Shown one piece after another: positions 11,235 to 21,563 of a stretch of 64,000 nucleotides of DNA. The notes below the pieces were generated by a model. That model was not told where the DNA came from. It did no database searches and saw only the letters and a list, made by a program, of their open reading frames with translations. Numbering within the stretch: position 1 is the first letter of the stretch; every line of letters begins with the position of its first letter. Position numbers and translations under genes: made by a program. This DNA comes from Dentipellis sp. KUC8613 (taxonomy: Eukaryota > Basidiomycota > Agaricomycetes > Russulales > Hericiaceae): NCBI GenBank assembly GCA_002286715.1, contig NSJX01000012.1, positions 576,140 through 640,139 on the forward strand. The letters run 5' to 3'.

Positions 11235-13155
11235 ATGCAGCCGGCTTCTCAGAAGCAGCGCACATCGGGAGCGCCCCTGTTGCCCGAAGTCCTCCGGCTG
11301 CCTCGACTCGGTGATCCATTGCAAGCAGGATCAACCCCAGAGCTAGACCGTGTCGAAATGTGAGTCCGGATGACCTTCTCACATCACTGATCATTGATGG
11401 CTGTCGTGCGCGTCATGGAACTCGGCATCTGCAGAAACCGTGCCCTCACGAAGAACCGTCTCGGCCAGTACCTAAGAGGCTATGGCCTCCCACACACCGG
11501 GAAGAGGGAAGACCTCATTGCTCGCCTCCGAGCGTACGCAGACGACCCAAGCCAATGGACCGGGTGAGTATGAGCCCTGACCCCACCGTCGCTCGTTGAC
11601 TCATCGCAGTGTTTCCGTCACACCAGTCAATATCAAGGTGCGAAGGCACACGTACGAGGCAGCAACAATGGCAGCCGTGCGCAGCGCAACTCCGCAAAGC
11701 GTTGTCGTGCGCAGTTCGCTGTTGCCGAAGACCACGACTCGGTCTTGTATCCGAGCAAGCGGACCGCGCTGAGCCTCCCCGACCTACGGACGGGACACGA
11801 CATCGAGGCCGAAAACGCTTTGGTAAGTGCCGCCATGTCAGACAGAGACGACGCTGATCAAGCCACGGAACCCGTCGCAGGCCGCCAGTGTCGTCGCGCT
11901 CGCAGCGCTGCCTTCCCCCACGATGACAGCGTCGCCGACAGGCCAAGATACCAGAACGAGCGTGCCCACCGAATGTGGGGCTTCCTACACATGCAGCGGC
12001 GAAGCGGCAGCCTTGGTGAGTCTCGATAGTGCGTGCAATTCCCGCGCGATGCTCACGCGTGCAAGGACAGGCCGAAATACGAAGCCTGCGACGGGACGTG
12101 CACCGGCTCAAAAGCGAGGTCTACCAACAGGTGCAGGGTGCCCTACTGCTTCACACAAGCACCGCTCCTTGCGCTGTTCCAGGGGCCGCTCTTTTTGCTC
12201 ACCCCACAGCCGCATGCAGCGCAGCCACGCCGGCCGTCGTCGTTCCCGCTCCCGTTCCCATGCCCGCCTGTTTCCATGGGCTGTCGTGTGTGCCCCCAAC
12301 CCTGCCGCCCGTCGCCACGTCGTCTCTCGTTCCCCACACAGCCGCCTCGACACCGGCACCACAATCCCACGGCACATCGCGCGCACCGCTCGGCAACACA
12401 ACCGTGTGCTCAAGCATCAGCGGCACCCGCACCCGCACGCTGTATCTCGACGCCGCATGCTCCGACGGCGTCGTGTTCGATCTTGCGGCGCTCCGACCAC
12501 CTCCCACCATCTCCTTCAAGGACAACCTCGACGGCCTGTTCGTGGAGTGGTACGCATCCGACCGGATCGTGCTCGGAGGCCGGGGCATCCCAATCCGAGT
12601 CTGGGACAGACTCTACAAGAAGGCCGGTCCCACCGCGCACGATGCAACACCGAAGCGGATGCCAGCCGACGTCCCGCGCCTTCAGAAGGCATGGAGGAAG
12701 TTCCGCGGGACGTGGGGCCAGTGGAAGGTGCGTCTGACCACGCGTCGCTGCCGAGGGTCGTCGCTGACGATCGTCGCCGCCCGCAGTTCATCATGGAGGA
12801 GTTCGAGCGGCTCGGCTCGAGCTCCACCACTTTTTGGGCCGAGTACAAGACCGAGACGGGCGGCCGGATGCTGTACCAACACATCTTGGACAGCCTGCAG
12901 AACGAGCGCGCGCGCGCGACCGCCGACCTCGATGGCCTCGTCGCCCGCATCCGCTCCTTCTTCGGCGGCGACCTGCGGCACCCGGACGCGCGCGGCAAGT
13001 TCGTCTACAAGAAGTCGGGGCGCACCGTCGTCGTCTCGACCAACGCGCAGATTGTGGAGCGGTGGACCCAGCTCCTCGACGAGCACGACGATCTGCGGCT
13101 CCGGTGGGAGCACTCGCAGCTTACAAGCAACTCAGAGGGTCCAGGAGCTGCTTGA
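11235..13155 (+). CDS. SAP-domain protein with Trp-rich C-terminal domain
   Basis: About 540 aa in six exons. Exon 2 encodes a SAP-type DNA-binding helix pair (LTKNRLGQYLRGYGLPHTGK then REDLIARLRAYADD). Exon 3 continues with AKRCRAQFAVAEDHDSVLYP. A short coiled coil follows (EIRSLRRDVHRLKSEVY), then an Ala/Pro-rich linker. The C-terminal domain has GLFVEWYASDRIVLGGRGIP, WDRLYKK, and WRKFRGTWGQWK, and continues in the last exon with FWAEYKTETGG and FFGGD. I recall this Trp-rich domain as recurrent in mushroom genomes but do not know its function. The gene starts about 280 bp from the recombinase start, facing away, so a shared promoter is likely. A role as DNA-binding accessory of the recombinase is inference. 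Confidence 0.72.
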
Positions 13156-13379
13156 ACTGCAGGCTGATCTGTGTTCTGCCCTCCTTTCGTTCTAACCTAA
13201 AGCACTCTAATTTCTTTCTATCTACAGTCTTTTTTTTTTCTAATGTATCTACTTGAAACCGTAATGAAACCTTCTCGCCATCCTCCTGCGCCCTTGCATC
13301 CTCCTGTGCACTTGTACGCTGTGTCGTTTCACGGCAGCGTCCTTCCCCCGTCGTCCCGCACATCGTACCCGTGCGTCCC

Positions 13380-14060
13380 GTCGTCATCTACGCGACACCG
13401 TCTCTCGCGCCGTATCCTGTTACCCCGCCCGTGCGTCGTGTCCTGTCGCCCCGCGTTGTGTCCCGCCCGCGCGCTGTGTCGCCCTGCCCGCGCGTTGTTT
13501 TCCCCCGCTCGCGCGCTGTGTCCCGCACATGCATTGTGCCCCCCTGTGAGTTGTGTTGTGTCCCGTTCGCTGTGTCCCGCCCGCGCGTCGTATCCCGTCG
13601 CCCTGCCCGCGCATCGTGTCCCGTTGCCCCACCCATACGTCGCATCCTGCCCTGCGCACGCGCTGTCAAGCCTCGCGGGACGAGATCCTCATCCCCCTTC
13701 GCCCCCCCCCCGCGCGTCGTTTCCTGTCCAGTGCAGGCACCATGCTCGTCTTGCACGGCGTTCTTGTGCGGTGTTCGACGTTCGGCAGCGAGCTCGTGCA
13801 GGAGTGGGCGGGAGAGCGCAGGGAGATACACGAGGCGCGGGGCCGATAGAGGGGAAGGCGCGGAGGCGCACCTTGCGAGGAGGGACGAGGGACGCGCGCG
13901 CCGCCCGCGCGTTGTGTTCGTTCTTGTCGCCTCGCCCGCGCTTGCCCCGCCCGTCCGCGTGTCATGTCCTGTCGCCCCGCCCGCGCGTCGCGTTCACTCT
14001 TGTCGCCACGCCCGCGTGTCGTGTTCGTTCTTGTCTCCCCGCCCGCCCGCGCTGCAGCTC
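13380..14060. repeat. C-rich minisatellite-like tract
   Basis: Imperfect 20-25 bp units of the type CGTGTCCCGTCGCCCCGCCC repeat at about 13390-13690 and again at about 13905-14060. Beyond this the plus strand turns G-rich (about 14100-14600). The plus-strand frame of 477 codons at 13243-14676 is a by-product of this composition. The region mirrors the skewed arm at 5160-6540 on the other side of the three-gene block. Confidence 0.6.
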
Positions 14061-14605
14061 GGCTGCTGTCGCATTCCCCCGGATGCGGGCTGCTCGCGTC
14101 GAGCGGATTGTCCCGCTTTGCCCGCGTCGGGCGTCGTTCTTGTCGTCAGGCGGGGCCCTGCGTCGGGTTTTGGTGGTGGTGCGGCGGGCGACGGCGGGCG
14201 ACGGCGGCAGCAGCGAGGGTGAGGCGAGTGGTACAGTGCGAGGGCGAGGGTGGGGCACGAACGCGCGAGAGGGCGTTTGGTCCCAAACTGCCCCGTTGTG
14301 GGGCCGCAGCCGGGCGGGATCCGGCGTGGACACGGCGCTGCGTGCGCTGGCGAGGGGGCCCCGGCAACGACGCGGCACGGCGCGGCCGCAGCGACTGGCA
14401 GCGGCGGGAGCGGAGAGGCGGCGCGGGAGCAGGGCGGGAGCAAGACGCAAACGCCAAAGGGCGACTGCAGAGCGCAGCCGCCCAGGGACGCGGAGCTCGG
14501 GGTCCTTTCACGCGGCATCGTCGGCAGCGGGGATCGCCGGCGGCATCCCTTGCCGCGGTGGCTGGCGGTGGCGCGTCGAACGGTCGACCCGGTGCCAGGG
14601 GTCCC

Positions 14606-14668
14606 GCCCCGGGACTGTCGCCGCGCCGCCCAGGGGACCGTCAGGTTCCGCGCGGGGACTGTCCTTTC
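14606..14668. repeat. GGGACTGTC motif pair at right flank of first mobile block
   Basis: Two copies of GGGACTGTC (starting near 14607 and 14655) and a variant GGGACCGTC between them match the motif cluster at 5160-5859. They lie immediately before the target duplication of the second element. Confidence 0.45.
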
Positions 14669-14670
14669 GA

Positions 14671-14679
14671 CCCTAGAAG
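14671..14679 (+). repeat. Left 9-bp target-site duplication
   Basis: CCCTAGAAG directly precedes the left inverted terminus. An exact copy follows the right terminus at 21555-21563. Confidence 0.85.
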
Positions 14680-14840
14680 TAGTCTCGGTTCCAGACGTTC
14701 GAGGGAAGGACTGATTCCGGCCCGGTGACCGAAGCGGAGATGTAAATCGGAGTCAAAAAAGTCGTAAGGTTCATGTGGGGGGTCCTCCCCTCGAACGTCT
14801 GGTGCATTTCGATAGAGAAACGCACCTCGGTGACAATCAG
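14680..14840 (+). repeat. Left inverted terminus with internal foldback
   Basis: The 21 bp at 14691-14711 (starting CCAGACGTTCGAGG) and at 14782-14802 (ending CCTCGAACGTCTGG) are reverse complements with one mismatch. This end can therefore fold into a 21-bp stem with a loop of about 70 bases. The same segment matches the right end in inverted orientation. Confidence 0.75.
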
Positions 14841-15029
14841 TCACGGCACGTGGTGCGTAAGTAACGGATGTAACATATGTGACATGTCCCACATGACACG
14901 CAAAATGAGCAATCGAGCTTTCGGAGGGACTGTCAGAGTCAAACAGAAGGAAACATTGAAGATGTAGATAGCATGAAGGCATGCATGTGCAGAAAATTTC
15001 AGCGACGACGGCGGGAAGCAACGGCCGGC

Positions 15030-15120
15030 AAAAAAGTAATGGCACCGGCCAGCCTCGAACACAGATCGCGCGAAGCGATGCGCAATGGATCTACAACCCA
15101 TATGACCACTGCACTACTCA
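15030..15120 (-). other. tRNA-like, RNA polymerase III-like segment
   Basis: On the minus strand, in order, there is an A-box-like TAGTGCAGTGG (15116-15106); a perfect 5-bp anticodon-type stem with a 7-base loop TTGTAGA (15101-15085), which would present anticodon GTA; a second small hairpin; a B-box-like TGTTCGAGGCT (15061-15051); and a run of six T (15035-15030). The loop context resembles tRNA-Tyr, but the acceptor and T stems do not pair. This is not a functional tRNA by eye. A tRNA-derived relic or SINE-type promoter is the best reading. Confidence 0.35.
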
Positions 15121-15230
15121 ACCTTGAGAATCTTCGCTGCTTCACGATACATCAGGTGTCGCTTCGCTGAATGCTTATGTCATCATCTAAATACGGCATC
15201 TCGTGCAAGAAGTCTTTTCAACTCAACACC

Positions 15231-17887
15231 ATGCCGACATCTGCACCTTCTGGCCCTGATTCTGCTTTCTCTCTCCATGAATTCTTCGACAATATCTCTT
15301 CTGATGATGATCTTGATGATGTTGATAATCTCTCTATTGGAGATCTTGACGGATCTGATGATATCTCAGATATTGAACCTGTTGTTGAGTCTACACCACC
15401 AATTCAGCATGCTCGGACTACCTCTCTTCGCTCACAAATGCAGGGCAACATTGCAGCAAAATTGAAACGGGTATTTTCCTGTTTGGAGGATGAGGGCCTG
15501 GACATCGTTTTGTTCCTGGATTATCTCAGCTGGGGTGATGAAGACTGCATCTCCGATCCAAGACTCCTCTATGAACGTACTGCGCTCTTATCAAGCAACA
15601 TACTTCCCATCATCTTGCGTCGCTGGTGGAATCCGCCAGGTGGACGAGCAAAACAGGGGCGAGGAGTACTGACAGAATTTGCAGTGGCTTGCACTGCAGA
15701 ACTGGTTGAAGCGGAGATTGCCCGCATCGCACCTGCAATGAAGTCGTCTCCTGATCCTCTATCGGTGGAGTCCCTCACATCTCTGGATTTCCATGCCTTA
15801 TCCATGCACCTGAAATCCCCTCAAGGATGTCCAATACTATGGTCAATTCTTCAGAGAGCAGGATGGAGCAAAGAACAAGCCACCCGCAATACACACAAAA
15901 CACCTGACAATGTATGTTTCTTCATCTTTTTCTTAACAGCCTACCTAACACAAAGTTTTAGGTCATCATGAATATACTGTCCATGCTTTCATTTACTCGA
16001 TCCCATCATCACAATCGCCTCCCAATGCTTTGGTCCATATATCTCAAATCGTGTGGCCTTTCGGCTCGTGCATTTGATGCCCTTCATGCTGTTGGGCTTC
16101 TTATGAGTCACAAGTGGACCACGACAGCTTTTGCGAGCATTGCAAGTCGTGCTGAAGAGGCAGCACAATCTGCAATCAATGGTCAAGCCACCTTCCTTTC
16201 TCATGACAACCTGAACATCCCGAAACGTGTCTTCTCGATGCGGTTGGAAAATCAAAGTCATTTTCATAGTGCATGTGCAGGTACATTATGGGTTCTACCC
16301 AAGGAGATTGTATTCCCTGCCACCCTCAACCGGGAGATGCAGGAGTCTCGTATTCAAGGCAGCAAGGCCCCATTCAATTTCTCCCAACTTCTTGACACTG
16401 ATCCGATGGTCTATGGACGTCTTCGCAATCAAGGTGTCTATCAGATTCTCTGTTTTCTACTTGACTGCCCAGCATTTGCTACTTATCAACACCGCAATGA
16501 TCCTATCCTATCTCCTCCCCCACCAGTACATCTCCTGCCATGTGGACCAGAACATGTCATCAAGCAGTTTATCCTACGCACCGCAGACATTGATGAAGCA
16601 AGCTATGAAGGAAACGAGAAGGTTCTGGCCGAGTGGCAACGACAACTGAAGATCGACTCGTTAGCCGAGATGAAGAAGACATCAACAGGTCGTCTAATAC
16701 CAATTGTCGGAGACCAACTCACCGTCGACCGCCTCCGTGGTCTAGCAAAGTACCGTCATGATGATATCAACAGCTATGAAAGGCTTGATTGGATTGTCAC
16801 TGTCAATGGTTGGTTTCATATTGAAATGGCCTTTGCAAGTTCTCTGCATAAGCAGCATCTTGGGACTTCTGGGGGTATTGGACTCCACAAAGCATTTGAT
16901 GTACTACAGCGCAAGGGACTCATGTCAACACAAGTCAAGGGCCCCTTCTGGCACCATCTCGATGAAGCACTCACCCACGTTGCAGAGGCTCATTTTCGAG
17001 CACTGTGGGTTCTCCTCGGCAAAACCAAAACCATTGGAGATCTTGCGCAGAAGACACCTGCAGAACTTCTCTTGCTGGCGGAGGACATCTATGATCAATA
17101 TGCATGTCGTCGTGCACTTTTGAAGATGCAACTTCGTCATGAACAAGATGAGGTTAAATATCAGTCAATCCTCTTTAACGCAGATGTGCTCTCGTACCTG
17201 GACTTGCGCGACGCAACCCGTACTGGCGATGTTGGCCGCATAGAAGATTTGATCCCAACCCTATTATTACGATTTGCTGGCGGCGGGAACAGCAAGTACA
17301 TGATTGAAATGCTGGAGCTCGTGCAAGGACTGCGCTGTGAATGGCCCAAATCAGTGAAGTGAGTCGCACATTATCGGCAACAGGGATGAGCACTGACTCA
17401 CTATAAACGGGCTTCCAGAGACATTGTACGAACACACTGTTGGCTGGTCAACAGAACCGGGAGGCGTGATGGCTTTGTTCCGACCGATCGTGCACAGGAG
17501 CAGAACATCAAAGACCTCAAAGTTACGTACCATTCGTTCGGACCAGGCGCAACGCTCGCGTACTTGACGAAAATCTCGCCGGCTGTGCCTGTCCTGCGTG
17601 AGGTCAAAAAGCATATCAAGTGGCAGTTAGAGACACTACTTACTCGTGGAGACCGCCACTCATCTCCCAACAAGGAAAAAGATATTGAAAAATACACCGA
17701 TATCGTGCTGAGCGAGCGGTGGTTCACATACGAAAAGAACCGTCGGCTGAAGAAGCCAGGAGACCGCGCAAAGGACTTCATAACTGAGGGTGTGACGGCC
17801 CTTTTTCAAGACAAAGCCATTGAGCGGTGGTGGAAAGGACGTTCGTTCGTGCGCTCCACTCAGGAGAAGTGGCTCGATGAGGCATAA
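15231..17887 (+). CDS. DUF6589-type protein, putative transposase
   Basis: 848 aa in three exons (15231-15911, 15962-17358, 17419-17887). The N-terminal 60 residues are acidic and disordered. A helical region follows, and then the most conserved part: PIVGDQLTVDRLRGLAKYRH, DWIVTVNGWFHIEMAFAS and, in the last exon, CWLVNRTGRRDGFVPTDRAQ, EQNIKDLKVTY and GDRHSSPNKEKD. These match my memory of DUF6589, a family common in Agaricomycetes and without a proven function. Its position inside a bounded element with a target duplication supports a transposase role; the Asp in GDQLT and acidic residues further on could serve an RNase H-like fold, but that is inference. An in-frame ATG at 15171 is an alternative start. 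No disruption is seen. The gene ends 122 bp from the end of the helicase gene. Confidence 0.8.
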
Positions 17888-18009
17888 TGTACTATGATAG
17901 GTTATAAACAGGGTTTACGGCGTACTACAGCACACCGACAATCGGTGTCCTGCATACCTACGGAGCTGGTATTCATACAGGTTAATAGATATTTCCATAA
18001 AGTAGAATT

Positions 18010-21000
18010 CTAAATACCTGTTCGGCGTTGCGAGTGTTCGCCGCTGAAAGGGAACATATCTCCTACGCTCGGAGATGACGCGGATGGACTCCGCACGGGA
18101 ATACGAAGTCGAGGGACAGCCGGCATGTTGCAATCGACCTGAGTGCTCCCAGCGCCGCCAGAGAACCGAGATTCGGGGGAGGGTGATGGTGGAGCGCCGC
18201 AGAAAGGTGGTTGATAGGAGTATCCCATAAACCCTGCTGCATCACCCCGCGGCAGCGGCGCGGGTGGCGTGTAGTATGGCGGGTGTGCGTACATCATGAG
18301 AGCGGGCGTATTTCGCGCAGAGGGTGGAAGATTTGGTGAAGGAGCGTGCGGGGCTGATGGGCCCGGAGGCGTTGATGTGAATCCCTGGCGCGCACCGGGA
18401 CCAGCGAAGGGAAGGCCGTACAATGGCTCGGATTGAATCCAAGGTGCGTTGTGTTGTTGAGCGACTCGATAGTGCGCAGCATGGTCGCGCGCGTCGGACA
18501 GCGCGCGCGCATACGAGTGATACGTGGCAGGTGTGGTGCCGCTCGTGTCGCTCGTGTTCGCAAGTGCGTGTGCGTCCGCGATCCGCGCGAACCGATCCAC
18601 ACGTGTAGCGTCTCTGTACAGTCCGTTGAAGGGGCCAGGCGCAGATACCACTGGGGTACCCGGATTGCTATGCAGAGTGGCCGAAGGAGGTGCCACCGCA
18701 TGCGCGCCATGGCCATACGAGCCGCTTGATGCGTGCAGATCGCCAGGTTGGCCGATCGCTCGCATGGTGAGGGTAGCTTGAGGGGTGGCAACCAGCGGGA
18801 TGGCTCCGTATAGCGCAGGTGGTCGACAAAGCGTATGAGGACTGGGCATTGGCGAATCGGGGAACGAAATGCGGGGCGCGGATTGAGTCTGTCTTACCAT
18901 TAGCGATCGAGTCTCGGTGAGGACAGGGCAAATGACTTACATTGACTATGTTTGCAGTTTGGACAGGCTCGACGCGAGCCTTGCGAGCACGCGAAGCCCG
19001 CGGCTTCGGCGGCTGGCGTCTGCGCTCTTCGCGTACTCGTTCCTGCTCGTCCTTCTTCGCGCGCTTCTTCTCCGCTTGCTGTCTTGCCGTTTCCGCCTTC
19101 TTCGCGTCCATCTTGACCTTATGTTCGTACTCCTTCCGCCTCCGCACCTTCTCATCAACGCTCTGCATCAGCCCGAGGACCTCAGGTCCATGTCTCTCGA
19201 GCCATATCCAGTTCGCCGCTGGAGCGTCGACATCCGCGACTAAACGCCAGCGCCCGTTCGACGCAAAGGAAGTGAGCACGGTGTCGGGCATGACCCCCTC
19301 GACACCGTATGGGGCTGTCGAATAACGCTTCGACCAGGTGTCCAAGCGCCAACGTTCGAGAGCTCTCCTTGCCTCAGCCAGGTGCTCCTTCTGTCGGGTC
19401 GCAGGACCTTGATCAGGATCGCGCATCGTGCGCTTCCCGAATGCGTTTCGGGACTTGCTGGGAGTCGGATGGGAAACGACGGTGCCCGCGTCGTCGTCGT
19501 CGTCAACGCGAGCTGGGTTGGGAGTATGAGGGCGAGCGTCGATGTTCATGTTTGGTTGACAGGCATCGCAGCACATGCCCAAAGGTGCTATCATGATGGT
19601 GATGTAATAAGCCGCATGTAGTAGTGCTTCTAAATGGATATACGCACGCTGTCGTGTCGGCGGATTGAAGAAGTACTCGTCCGCTATGTCGCGACGACAC
19701 TGCTCTCCCTCGAGCCAGGTTCGCAAGCCCTCCTCGATAGTTTTGACGTATACGACGTCGTCACCTTCTTGCCGAGTCTTCTTTCCTTTTTCCTGGAACA
19801 CCGAGGGCTGAACCAGAAGAAAAGCTTCACCCTGCATGTCTTGCTGCCGCGCCGCACGCCCTGCTCGCTGGAGCCAGATCGAGAGGGAGCCTGGGACCAT
19901 GAATTGAGCAATGATCTTGATTCTCGGTATGTCACATCCCTGTATGGCCTGCTGTTCAAAAGCTAAACTTTCTTAACAGAGTGTTGACGTACGATACCAG
20001 CTGCTTCGGACGCAAACCATATGTCCATGCACTCGTCACAAAATTGGTCGTAGCAATGGCGTTTCGATTGAGGACCGCGACGGGAATTGTAGCACCCGAC
20101 GCGGTGGCGCAGATGTTCGGGAAGACGTTCTCGAAACCAACGACACGCTTCCATGGACAACTGAATATCATCGAAGAAGACAATGGCGCGTTGAAGGGTT
20201 GGCTCTGCTTCCGTCGGAAGCAGAAAATCGAGACTCTCCAGGTCCGATTTACCAGCTTTCATGTGGATGACTCGCCAAGCAATGTTTGGACGGTCGTTAC
20301 CTAGGTTGAGATGGTACGTGTTTGTTTTGTCCATCTGCACAGATTTTCGTATGGTGACGAGGTCTGCTGGCGTCAAAGTTGCAGACGTGACAAGGAACGG
20401 CACCTGCGCGGACACAAACGCGCGCAGCGTACCGAGCTGCAGATATTCGGTGCGAAATTTCTCACCCCATTGCGTGATACAGTGCGCCTCGTCGATAATG
20501 AACGCGCTGATCTTCTCCGAGAAATCAGAGCTGCTCAGGAGCGCGCGGAACCTGTCGTGCTGCAAGCACATGTTTGGTGAGGTGACAAGGATTTGATATT
20601 TGCCCCTCTCGATCTCCTGCCGCGCGCGGATGAGGAACGCATACAAGATACGCGCACGAACCGTACCTTTTGCAGCGCGTCCGTGTATGTCGTTCCATTC
20701 ACGGCCTGTGCAGAGACTCCCAAGGCACGAAAGCGACGAGCCTATATTCCATTTGGTCAGTTCCTAGCCCTGCACGAGACACCCGAGACCACTGACCTGA
20801 TCTTCTTCAAGTGCATTTAAGGGGGAAATAATAATAATGATCTTGTCGGGTTGATAAAAGAGTGGCAGAATGAATGGTATAGTTTTGCCTGCACCAGTCG
20901 GGGCAATGAGCTCGCAGTCCACGCCGAGGATGAGACTTTCGGCAATGTCTAACTGCCAGTCATGAGGGACTATGCGACCTTCAGATCGAGTCTTGCATTG

Positions 21001-21234
21001 TTCAAGCATTTTCCTTCGAGCTTCAAAAGAGTTGTAGTTTGAACCTGCTTTGGCCCGCTTTCGAGCAGCTTCGAGCAAAGCTTCCGACCTTTGCCGCTGT
21101 TTTTCGTGAGCATCCGCTCGAGCCTGCCTGTCCCTTGATGGGGCACTGGCTGCCGGGGGATTTTCACCCTCCTCGACTGCACTGCTTGACGGTGCTGGGT
21201 CGTCATCCGGGGCAGGCTCGACGTCGGAGGCCAT
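18010..21234 (-). CDS. RecQ-family ATP-dependent DNA helicase
   Basis: 1004 aa in five exons (21234-20797, 20741-20667, 20616-19993, 19939-18941, 18888-18010). The N-terminal 50 residues are acidic. Helicase motifs in order: Q-like PHDWQLDIAESLILG, Walker A APTGAGKT, motif Ia in ARRFRALGVSAQAVN, DEAH box FIIDEAHCITQWGEKF, motif III VTSAT, motif V AAGIGCDIPRIKIIAQF, and motif VI WLQRAGRAARQ. A zinc-binding subdomain follows, with CRRDIADEYF and later MCCDAC. The rest is a charged Lys/Arg/Ala coiled coil and a tail of about 290 residues rich in Pro, Ala and Ser. All catalytic motifs look intact. The junction at 19993/19939 reads through only with the GTACGT donor. RecQ-like helicases are multicopy in mushroom fungi; here the gene lies within transposon ends. 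Confidence 0.85.
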
Positions 21235-21384
21235 GGTTGGTGGACACAACTTAAAATTGTGAGACTGTCCCTTACTAGTCTCATTTTGTCATCCTGGATG
21301 CGTAAGAAATCGACGCGTCTGCGACGCGTTTCGATCACATGACGGCCTGTACAATTTATGTAATGTCACGACGTGCACCCCTCT

Positions 21385-21554
21385 ATACGAAGTACACCAG
21401 ACGTTCTAGGAGAGGATCCTGCGCGTGAACCTTACTGTTTTTTTGCCTCCGACTTGAAACTCCGACTCGGTATCATCCGAGATCTCGATAACACACCTAC
21501 CCTCGGATACAGAGCGCAAGGGATCCTTCTCCTAGAACGACGGGAACGAGACTA
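21385..21554 (-). repeat. Right inverted terminus with internal foldback
   Basis: CGTTCTAGGAGAGGATCC at about 21402-21419 and GGATCCTTCTCCTAGAACG at 21521-21539 are reverse complements apart from one inserted base. The hairpin design thus matches the left end, although the sequence between the stems has diverged. Confidence 0.75.
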
Positions 21555-21563
21555 CCCTAGAAG
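21555..21563 (+). repeat. Right 9-bp target-site duplication
   Basis: CCCTAGAAG follows the right terminus and is identical to 14671-14679. Confidence 0.85.

Larger units (their letters stand above)
14680..21554. mobile_element. 6.9-kb DNA transposon with DUF6589 and RecQ-like genes
   Basis: Both ends are visible. The left end starts TAGTCTCGGTTCC and the right end finishes GGGAACGAGACTA, its near inverted complement. The two ends are flanked by identical 9-bp copies of CCCTAGAAG. Imperfect similarity between the ends continues for roughly 150 bp inwards, including AAAAAAGTCGTAAGGTTCA on the left and its counterpart on the right. Inside are two convergent genes, a DUF6589 protein (15231-17887) and a RecQ-family helicase (18010-21234), both without visible disruption. 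A 9-bp duplication is in the range known for Mutator-like elements, but assignment to that superfamily is not shown here. An exact target duplication argues for a recent insertion. Confidence 0.85.

Noticed and set aside
11827..13155. Single 442-codon frame across the SAP gene
   Set aside because: Its first two thirds differ in frame from the conserved domains. Splicing at GT-AG sites joins the SAP helices and the Trp-rich domain in one product.
13243..14676. 477-codon plus-strand open frame and antisense frames in the same region
   Set aside because: Repetitive C-rich and G-rich sequence keeps several frames open at once. The residues are Arg/Pro/Ala/Ser/Cys only and show no domain.
15030..15120. 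Functional tRNA-Tyr gene
   Set aside because: Only the anticodon arm and promoter boxes fit. The acceptor and T stems do not pair, and the spacing before the B-box is too long.
19939..19998. Apparent frameshift in the RecQ-like helicase at motif V
   Set aside because: It arises only with the GTATCG donor. The GTACGT donor six codon bases later restores AAGIGCDIPRI in frame.
14680..21554. Classification of the bounded element as a Helitron because of its helicase
   Set aside because: Helitrons lack target duplications and inverted termini, and their helicase is fused to a Rep/HUH domain. None of these fits here.
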